From positions 35,621,000 through 35,684,999 of the forward strand of contig OY282607.1 of assembly GCA_958298945.1 (NCBI GenBank): DNA of 64,000 bases. The letters run 5' to 3'. Shown piece after piece: positions 55,946 to 64,000 of the stretch. Each line of letters opens with the position of its first letter. Positions within the stretch are counted from its first letter, which is position 1. The notes under the pieces are model-generated. The model was not told the origin of the DNA. It ran no database searches and saw nothing but the letters and a program-made list of their open reading frames with translations. This DNA comes from Atherix ibis. Taxonomy: Eukaryota; Arthropoda; Insecta; Diptera; Athericidae. The translations under genes and the position numbers were made by a program.

Positions 55946-56737
55946 TGCTTTGACTGACTGTGCTTTAGGACGACGTTTTGTTGGAAATTCATCATTATAT
56001 TGTAGTTACGAAATTACTCATAATAATATTTATTGGTGACAACTTTTGCGTAACGTAGAAAGTTTTCATTGCTTTGAGAAAAAATAAATTTTTTCCTATA
56101 ATACGTTAATTAGAAAAATGTGAGTAATTTGACAAAAAAAATTTTTTTTTTCTAAATATGATTACAGTCAACAAATTTATGTTTCTCGGATATGGCATTG
56201 CATTGCTCTGTCTCGCTACTATTGTATTAAACTAACCAACATGAAATATTCGTTTATGAAAATTATTTTGTAATTTAACAATAGACTCGAACTGCTTTTA
56301 CTTTCAAAAGTCTATGCTGCAAGGGGGCCTAATCGTCCATTGCTATGGTGTCAAAGATATGGTGAACGAATCAACGAGCATACACCAACACCCACATTGA
56401 AGTGAAATTGAATAAATGCTGTAGATTATTTGAAAGTTTTATCAAAATGATATATTGCTGAGGTTATTGCAATAATATCCGCCACGAATTGTTTGATGGC
56501 AATGGCGGAGTCACAGAGAGTTATAGGAGAACAATGGCGTCCTCATCGCCAAAGATGGCAATGTGGAAAGTTTTCGGTTTTTCGGTTTTAAACAAAACAT
56601 TTTCTGTGAATGCACTGTGTATATTGGAATATAAATATTTGCATGGTTTCATACACACTACTACTGATATACATTCACATACATAGTCATGCATATTTAA
56701 TATGATTTGTAAAAAAATAATCGGTAGGTAAAAAATA

Positions 56738-57102
56738 CCTTTTGAAACTGTAAATTATAGCAATAGACGCATTTCACTTTTCGAGCAAATATTCAACATG
56801 ATGGCGCGCTATGATTATTATAAGTACGAGTATTATACGATTAGTAAAGTTGGGCTTTCCAGTGCGATGGTGTAATAGTCAAGGCGGATCTTATAAAAAC
56901 GCGGTCGGACATTCCTCGTACGGTGGTGGTGGTGGTTCCTTGAGCGATACAACGGCGCATTAGCCCCATTTTTATAATTTCTATTTATACGTACTGGGGA
57001 GATTATGTTATGTAAGGCAATGAGTAATTATATTTACCTCTTTATGAGTAATTGTTTTTTATGTCCGTATAATTATTTTCTTCTTAATAAATCAATAGTA
57101 AT
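56738..57102. repeat. Dispersed 365-bp repeat, copy 1
   Basis: Runs from ccttttgaaactgtaaatta to aataaatcaatagtaat and is nearly identical to 60621-60990, with a 6-bp indel near 56820 and a few substitutions. It holds the tract ggtggtggtggtggttcc and a weak tRNA-type A-box match (tggtgtaatag, 56868-56878), but no good B box. No long frame. A target duplication is not clear for this copy. Confidence 0.85.
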
Positions 57103-57449
57103 CGATTGATCTTTATTCCATTTAATTAACAAAAGAGTTTTATTTTTGAAAAAAATTCTAAAATATTTTAATCGAACATGCTGCATGATAAACGCTTTGG
57201 GAATACTGCCAATATTTAAAATTGTAACAATTTGCACTAATTAATAGAAGCTTCTATAAAGATTATGAAATATAAATGTTTCATAAAATAGTAATTTTTA
57301 ACGATTTTTTTTTTAAATTTTATTTTTTAAATTATTTTTGCAAATTTAAGAGATAACCGAACTTTTTTAAACATAATCAATAAAACAATTTCAATACTGA
57401 GCAAAATTTGAAATCGTAAATTTTATAAATTGTAACAGCTTAAAAAAGA

Positions 57450-58075
57450 TTTAGTAAATATAAAAGCACATCGGGAACTTTTGGGCGAAAATCATTTAAG
57501 AAAAACCACTTTTCAATCGCCAATTTAGAAATTGTAACAACTTAAAAAATCTAAAATCTCGGGAATTTTCGTCAAAAAATTCAAAATTTATAAAAATTCT
57601 TCAGAATTAATTCACAAATATTACAAATTTACAGACTTTTTTTAAATATTATTTTTTTAATGATTTTGCAAATACTGGAAACTAATAAGCAAAATCAATG
57701 AAAAATTTCAAATCGGAGCAAAATTTCAAACTCAATATTTATAAATTGTAACAACTTAAAAAAGTTAAAATCTCAGAAATTTACACCCGACATTTTTTTA
57801 TAAAATTAACAAATATTATAAAATAGGGACATTTTTTTAAAAATTTGAGTTTTTAAATGTTTTCAGTAAATATAAAAGCATATCGGGAACTTTTGGGCAA
57901 AATCATTCAAGAAGAACTATTCACAATTGAGCAAAACTTCAATCTCCAGTTTAGAAATTGTAACAACTTAAAAAATCTAAAAACACGGCAATTTCCGTCC
58001 AAAAATTCTAAATTTATAAAAAAAAACCTGCAAAATTAATTCACAAATATTACAAATTAACAGACTTTTTTTTTT
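57450..58075. repeat. Direct duplication of about 200 bp, about 415 bp apart
   Basis: 57450-57650 and 57866-58075 share 'agtaaatataaaagca-atc', 'gggaacttttgggc', 'tttagaaattgtaacaactt', 'aattaattcacaaatattac' and 'cagactttttt'. A shorter related piece (aattgtaacaacttaaaaaa) lies between them. The sequence is AT-rich and non-coding. Confidence 0.7.
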
Positions 58076-58654
58076 AAAATATTAGCTTTTAGAAGTTTTA
58101 TGTAGATATGAGATAATAGTTAAAATCAACAACAAAATTGTATAATTTTTTTTAAATTTTATAAATTGAATCGTCAAAAACAGTTTGAAAATGCTGAAAT
58201 TTAAAACGCAAAAAATTCAGTGATTTCAGTTAATAATTCAAGTTCTTTTATTCAAATATTTACAAAAAAAAAAAAATAATATTGAAAAATTGCAACTATT
58301 AATAAGAAATTTAAGAACAAAAAAAAATGTAAATTTTAATAATAAAAATTCTATTTATAAAAAGTTTTTATTCATAAAAATCTTTAAAAATTTATTCAAA
58401 AAACAAATTCAAATCCGTATTGAGTTCTGCTAATTTTCAACGGTTTTTCCAAAGTTTTTGAAAACAGTTAAAAATGTTTTTTCTTTTAAATTTGATTAAT
58501 GTAAAAAAAATTTAATGAATTAATGGATTTAAAAAAAAAAGAATATTTAAAACGGTCCTAATACAGGGTGGCTTGATATAAACAAAAATGGCGTATTGCA
58601 GCAGCCGTTGCTGAGTATCTTGACTTAGTGAAGTTTAATTTGGATATGTGGAAT

Positions 58655-58736
58655 AGAAACATTTTTAAATCCAGTTTCAGAATCTTCTAAAGCGATAGAA
58701 ACATTTTTAAATCCAGTTTCAGAATCTTCAATAACA
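58655..58736. repeat. Tandem duplication, 42-bp unit
   Basis: The block atagaaacatttttaaatcc ... cagaatctt occurs twice in a row (first at about 58653, second at about 58695). Non-coding. Confidence 0.85.
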
Positions 58737-59650
58737 TGACTTGGAACCTAATAGATCGCCGACTAATCTAGTTCTTTTATGTTATTGCTAGAAAATACTA
58801 TGACATTATAATGTTACCAGTATGCTCTCTGAGATAATTGGTCTTTCGATAAAATAAAAAAAAAACCCAATGAACATTACTCGTTGCTGGACATCATACG
58901 TACCCATTTCAATCTCCAAGAAATGTTCGATTTTCTCAGTTATCACTATTTCAAATCCTCTTTCGAATATTATGAGGGAAATAAATTTGAAATCACTGTT
59001 TAAAAAGGTGAAATTTAGATTTAATTCTATTTTAAAATCAAAAATTCATCATGGAAATCTTTTCTAAATTATTCAGATTTTAAAATCTTTTCGAAATTAT
59101 TGAAGAACTAATAAAATAAAATTTTTTTAAAAAAATTATTAATCATATTTTGTAATGTTACGAAATATACCTGGAAAGAAAATTGCAAATTATTTTGCAA
59201 TATTTAAATTGAAAGTGTATCCGGAAAGTATGTATCAGCATGTGGATCAGCATGTCCATACTTAAAAAAACTTGCATGAATTGTAAACTTTTGCAATCGA
59301 CTGTACACCAACAGTGTTTATTTATTTTCGATCATAATGTAAACAAAACAAACGTCATTTTTTCTAGGTAAGTTTTTCTGTGTATAAGTTGGTCTATGAA
59401 GCAATACACTGTTAATATAATTAATACAAATTATTTCTTTAATACATGAAATATTACACCTCCTAGCATCCGGGAAGTTAATTTTGTAATCAATTTACAA
59501 ATTTCCTCACACTCGAAAATATAAAATCGAAAAACTACAATTAGTTTTGACCGTTTCTTATTTATAAGGTTATTTTTAAGCAAATCATAAGCAAATTTAA
59601 ATAATGTACTTAAAAGTTTTTACTTAATTTTTCCTTAAACAATAAAAAAT

Positions 59651-59680
59651 ATATACACATATATATATATATATATATAA
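59651..59680. repeat. (AT)n microsatellite
   Basis: Alternating AT tract of about 29 bp with one interruption (acac). Confidence 0.85.
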
Positions 59681-60386
59681 AGAAATAATATTAAATTTAA
59701 TACAATTGCAAATAAATTGTATTAAATTTAATATTATTATAAATTATTGAAAATTCTAAAAATAATTTAAATAAAAGAAAAATCAAATATTTAAAAAAAA
59801 AAGTATCCATGAAACATTTCCCCATGAATTAACAAAAGTTAATATTTTTTTGTGTGTATTTTTTTCATAACTTTTTTGAATAATTTTGGGGCTTTATAGA
59901 TTTTAAGAAGTACAACAAGACCAGCACAAATATGATAACACCTCCGTTTTCGACTAGTCTTTATTAATTTTTAAAAAGATCACAATTTTTTTTAAATATT
60001 AAAATTGTGATTTTATGTAAAAATTAATAAATTAGAAAATGGAAAACAGCATAATTACTTAAAAAATATTATTTAAATATTTAAAAACATTTCTAGTTAA
60101 CTATCATTTCAACCCGAAAACCACAAAACCTGAGATTATGAAATGAAATTTTTAAAATTAAAAATATTCTACATTTTTAAAATATTCAGATTATTTGATT
60201 GCCTAAACTGACACCAATAATATATTTTAATTTCTAAAGTCCAATGGAAACGGTAAAAAGAATATTCGCAAAAGTTCGATAAAACTTGAAATGTTCTCCA
60301 AATATGTTTAAGGCTCTCTTGATCAGCTGGTCGATCGATACCTTCTCGCAACTTCCGCTAGTCAACCAATACATTTGTGTAAATAC

Positions 60387-61664
60387 ACGAGCTCTTTTCA
60401 AAAAGTATCGCGAATTTTGTGTTTTTTCAAGAATTATTTATTTATTCATGAATATCTATATTGTCCCCTTCAAAGTAATCCCCACCAAATATTATACACT
60501 TGTGCCAACGTTTTTTCCAATCCTCGAAGCAATTAAAAAAATCATGTTTTCTGATCTTGTTCAGCTCCTCCTTCGATGCCGTCTTTATCTCCTCAATCGT
60601 AGCGTAGCGTCGTCCTTTCACCTTTTGAAACTGTAAATTATAGCAATAGACGCATTTCACTTTTCGAGCAAATATTCAACATGATGGCGCGCTATGATTA
60701 TTATACAATAAGTACGAGTATTATACGATTAGTAAAGTTGGGCTTCCCAGTGCGATGGTGTAATAGTCAAGGCGGATCTTATAAAAAGGCGGTTGGACAT
60801 TCCTCGTACGGTGGTGGTGGTCGTTCCTTGAGCGATACAACGGCGCATTAACCCCATTTTTATAATTTCTATTTATACGTACTGGGGAGATTATGTTATG
60901 TAAGGCAATGAGTAATTATATTTACCTCTTTATGAGTAATTGTTTTTTAGGTCCGTATAATTATTTTCTTCTTAATAAATCAATAGTAATTGAGCGTCGT
61001 CGTTTCATGAGGCTCTTCAGTTTCGGGAACAAGAAAAAGTCACAGGGGGCCAGATCTGGGGAATACGGTGGCTGCGGCATAATTAGTGTGTTGTTTTTAG
61101 CCAAAAATGTCAAAAGCCAATTTTTGTTCTTCCACAAATCAGGGCGTTTCTAGCGGATTGCTTAGCACAACTTGCGCATAATTTCCAGGTAATATTCCTT
61201 ATTGATCGTTCTACCATGTGGCAAGAACTCATGATGCACCACGCTCCTGCAATCGAAGAAAACTGTAAGCAAAACCTTCACATTCGACCGAACTTGGCGC
61301 TTTTCGTCGTTCACATCTTCTCGGCCCTCTGAAAACATTTTGTACCACCGATAAATGCTGCTTCGGTCCAAGATAGCTTCACTATATGCCACAGTCTACA
61401 TTCGAAATGCGTCCGCGCAATTAATTTTGTTTTTCACACAACATTTGATACAGATTCTTTGATGCATTTTTTGGAATGGGCAAAAACCGAAGACGAACCA
61501 AAACACGTGCAAGCAAAGCAGCTGTCAAAAATTAACTGAACATTCAAAATGGCCGCACTTGTCGGCATGAGTAAAAATGGCCGAACTTGTCCGCAAATCG
61601 AAAATCAAATATACGTAACCCGCGGAAATTCAAAATTCGCGATACTTTTTGAACATACCTCCTA
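60387..61664 (-). mobile_element. Mariner family 1, copy F, interrupted by a 373-bp insertion
   Basis: The termini are at 60387 (acgagctcttttcaaaaagt) and 61664. The minus strand keeps RICIKCCVKNKINCADAFRM-like codons near 61470, RSSIYRWYKMFSEGREDVND, QVRSNVKVLLTVFFDCRSVV, HHEFLPHGRTINKEYYLEIM (61320-61165) and, beyond the insertion, RRYATIEEIKTASKEELNKI and CFEDWKKRWHKCIIFGGDYF at the C-terminus (60620-60440). The linker and first catalytic block are deleted. It is inactive. Confidence 0.9.
60621..60993. repeat. Dispersed repeat, copy 2, inserted in mariner copy F
   Basis: Near-identical to 56738-57102. It is flanked by a 14-bp target-site duplication with one mismatch: gcgtcgtcctttca at 60607-60620 and gcgtcgtcgtttca at 60994-61007. 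In other mariner copies (for example about 16139-16153) this sequence occurs once, so the duplication arose with the insertion. Confidence 0.9.
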
Positions 61665-62424
61665 TATTCATAAAGGTTCTGTTAGGTTATTTTGTAGTAG
61701 ATGCCTTGAACCAGAATCAGTACTTTCGACTATGTAGCAATAGATGTATGGCAAGTGGGAAATAACTGCACAAAAATGATAGAGCAAAGAATTAATTAAC
61801 CAAGAAAAGTAAACAATTTTTACTAATAAAAAGATGAGTTTTCAGAATAAAATTAATTAAATAAAAAAGAATTCTTACATTATTTCCTATATAAATGTAT
61901 GCATATGTATGTGCACTCTCATTAGAACAGTTTAACGTTCTTATATTAGTCAATTCATTAATTTTCTTCACCGTCTTGTTTTCAGTTATACTATTTTTAA
62001 AAGAGTATAAATAATAATTTTCTTTAGAAAATTATTGCAGAATTTTCTTGTAATTATTTTTGTATGCTAATATTTATGAATATTAGAAAATCGTAAAAGA
62101 TAATATATTATTTAACTATTGTTATTATGCTAATCGAATGGTTTTTTATATTATATGAGCATGTTAGTATTTGATTAGAATGGAGTAGATATAAAAATAT
62201 TGGTAATTAAATTCGCAATAATAAATAACGTGTGATGGGTTGTTGTTAGTTTTTTTTTAATAATTTACTTTTGGAGTATTTTAATCTTGTTTCTCTTTTA
62301 ATCTGCTTGAATAGTAAACATGTAAATTTTACTTTAGATTATATAAGAAGATTTTGTTAAAACCTATTATGATAGACAATTACCCTCTTGTCTAAGGTCC
62401 TTGGTATATCGCTATCAATTTTTT
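61665..62424. other. AT-rich stretch, nothing recognised
   Basis: No frame, no repeat family known from the rest of the window. The same holds for 55946-56737 and for 57103-60386 apart from the repeats listed there. Confidence 0.4.
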
Positions 62425-62815
62425 AGGCAGAAATACATGCCATAGAGCTTTGTGCTAGAGAGAGTATCAGAAGGAACAGACGTAACGCAAAGATCTACAT
62501 TATGTCAAAGATCTACATTATGCAGAGGTTGTTAAACTCAACAAACTAGTCCTAAGGCCTACTCACTGACCATTGTTTGTTAAGATATCATCTTAATAAA
62601 ATGGGCAAAGATAAAATGTCGGAGCATCTACTCTGCGATTGCAATTCCATTGCCGCCAGTCAGAGACTTCGTCATCTTAGTTTGGGATTCCCCGATTCCT
62701 ACGAGATTTCCCGCTAAAAGCCTCAATATTACTATTATCTGAGATACGTTTAGTCACCACGAAAGACCGTATTGGTCGAAGTGGTTTTGAGACTATGTGC
62801 CCCTTGCTACCATCC
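62425..62815 (+). mobile_element. LINE RNase H fragment
   Basis: The plus strand reads QAEIHAIELCARESIRRNRR at about 62428-62486 (RNase H second motif with its Glu), then in later frames LLTDHCLLRYHLNKMGKDKM and SEHLLCDCNSIAASQRLRHL, the usual 'LTGHC.L..HL..MG' and 'E..EHLLC.C' segments after the RNase H domain. It contains stops and shifts. It is followed at once by a (TTA)n tract. Confidence 0.7.
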
Positions 62816-62818
62816 TTA

Positions 62819-62887
<69 letters not shown>
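62816..62887. repeat. (TTA)n microsatellite, about 22 units
   Basis: Uninterrupted TTA tract of about 68 bp directly behind the LINE fragment. Some LINE groups end in short simple repeats, so it may have begun as the element's tail. Confidence 0.95.
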
Positions 62888-63039
62888 GAATATATACTAA
62901 TTCGATTTATGATGAGTATAATTTCTAAGTTTCAGTGCAATTTTTAGTTAAAAATTTTATTCATCACCTTCAAGTTTCCAATAATATTTTGACCATTCTA
63001 AAAAATTTTTAGTAATGCGACTGATCACTTTTATCCCTT

Positions 63040-63235
63040 CAAATTAGTTCTATTAGACTAAATTGGTGGAGAGGTTGTGACCACTCTTCGTGGCAATGCT
63101 GGAAGGATTCAACTGGAATATTTTTCATTTGCTCAATTATAGTCTTTTGGATATTATCGATAGTTCTGAGATAATGTGTCCTTTCAAGTATTTTTTTTAT
63201 CCTGTAGAACAATAAAAAAATCACACTGACTTAGG
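63040..63235 (-). mobile_element. Mariner C-terminal fragment
   Basis: The minus-strand frame 63224-63039 reads RTIDNIQKTIIEQMKNIPVE then SFQHCHEEWSQPLHQ, the mariner C-terminal block ('T.ENIQ..VTE.L..IPVE.FQ.C.E.W..R'). Its catalytic part is not next to it. Confidence 0.6.
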
Positions 63236-64000
63236 TGAGCAAAATAGGAGGAGGGAGGGGTGGTACTGGAATTTCCCCCATGAGAACCTGCATCGCATCG
63301 GTTGATATGGTTCTGCAAACATTCGAACATGCACACAACGCCGACTAGGTGTGACAGTAAAGTAAAGTAATGAGAGAGCGATCTGGCTAAACTGGAAGCT
63401 TTTCCTCTACGAAAGTTAGTCCCTCCTAGACGTGCAGTAGAGACCGCTAACCTATAGCGCCTGATAAAAGGTTTTTTACCGTCAGATCGGAAGGCCTCTG
63501 TTACACGGCCATTTTCATCAACGAGCTTTTATCGAAAATAGGAATTCATACAGTTTCCTAGCCCTCATTTTCACCTAATCTTTTTCAGTCCTAAGATTAT
63601 GTCCTTTCAAGTATTTTTTAAATTTTAGATAGGGAAGGGGGGAGGGTAGGTACAGAAGAACCAGAGGAAACCGTGTTTCTAACAAAACTTCTTGATGAAC
63701 ACGACCATGTGTTAGGTGGAACCTCCTCCAAATATTTGCAATGATGACATGAAGAAGCGTTTTATTGATGCTAATCGAGGGACTGATCTCAAAAGAGCGC
63801 TCACTCGTTCCACAATTTCAACAGTTTTCGATTTTAAAGGCTTCCCTGAGCGAGTTCTTCTTGAAATGCATCTCGGCCCTCCAAAAACGTTCTTTGCTTT
63901 GGGGAAACAAAAAAGCCACATGGACTGAGATCAGATGAATAGGCGACTGGGGAACCACAACAATCCATTTTTTCGACAAAAGCTTCTTGATGTAGATCCA
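63236..64000 (-). mobile_element. Mixed mariner-like remnants to the window edge
   Basis: At about 63925-63850 the complement reads VAYSSDLSPCGFFVSPKQRT, a worn mariner third catalytic block in which the aspartate of PCD has become glycine. The block 'gtcctttcaagtatttttt' occurs twice (63178 and 63601), so part of this stretch is duplicated. A minus-strand frame at 63921-63712 is a shifted reading of the same remnant. Confidence 0.45.

Noticed and set aside
56489..56686. 65-codon plus-strand frame
   Set aside because: No domain, no splice partners, poor codon pattern; nothing supports it beyond length.
56868..56938. tRNA-derived SINE head in the dispersed repeat
   Set aside because: An A-box-like word exists but is about 130 bp inside the element, the B-box-like word is poor and differs between copies, and no cloverleaf can be drawn.

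Overview
The window looks like a piece of an insect chromosome, most likely from a higher fly (Diptera). It is very AT-rich. Its protein-coding genes are split by short introns (57-90 bp) with ordinary GT/AG borders, and it is littered with decayed mariner/Tc1 transposons and non-LTR retrotransposons of kinds common in insects. I see no sign of a bacterial, viral or organellar origin and no CRISPR array, rRNA or tRNA gene. The species cannot be named from the sequence alone.

Three host genes are well supported. (1) A CD36-family scavenger receptor lies on the minus strand. Its five visible coding exons run from 23995 down to 966, they join in frame, and the last exons lie beyond the left edge of the window. 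Its first intron (4861-23727, about 18.9 kb) is a transposon graveyard. (2) A complete BRPF/Br140-type chromatin reader (C2H2-like finger, PHD-knuckle-PHD, bromodomain, PWWP) lies on the plus strand at 34413-38597 in seven exons and gives 1101 residues. (3) A single-pass membrane protein with a mucin-like Pro/Thr/Ser region and an EGF-SEA-EGF-EGF ectodomain lies on the minus strand at 39398-43443. It faces gene 2 tail to tail across about 0.8 kb, and its 5' end (signal peptide) is not resolved. A small three-exon reading frame at 45832-46130 is a candidate gene only.

The rest is accessory DNA. It holds six degenerate copies of one mariner family (about 2.8, 7.5, 15.9, 46.4, 47.7 and 60.4 kb), other mariner and Tc3-like remnants (11.4, 17.0, 18.0, 19.1, 27.3, 30.3, 30.9 and 63.0 kb), and LINE fragments with reverse transcriptase or RNase H signatures (2.6, 3.6-4.6, 8.8, 13.4-15.2, 20.7-22.5, 29.2 and 62.4 kb). 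There are also MITE-like elements at 9.6 and 31.6 kb, a roughly 504-bp unit repeated in tandem at 25.6-27.2 kb, and a 130-bp repeat at 21.5 kb. Two arrays of a 29-bp satellite organised as a four-monomer, about 117-bp higher-order unit lie at 51.0-52.1 and 54.8-55.9 kb, with a perfect 23-bp-arm hairpin at the edge of the first.

The three host genes do not form a pathway and are independent transcription units. The most notable structural observations are a mariner copy rebuilt as a long foldback (7539-8434), a 373-bp dispersed repeat inserted in a mariner with a 14-bp target duplication (60621-60993, sister copy at 56738), a truncated LINE with a perfect 13-bp target duplication and an intact reading frame (29160-29750), and the higher-order satellite. 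I did not find convincing evidence of a wholly new biological system.
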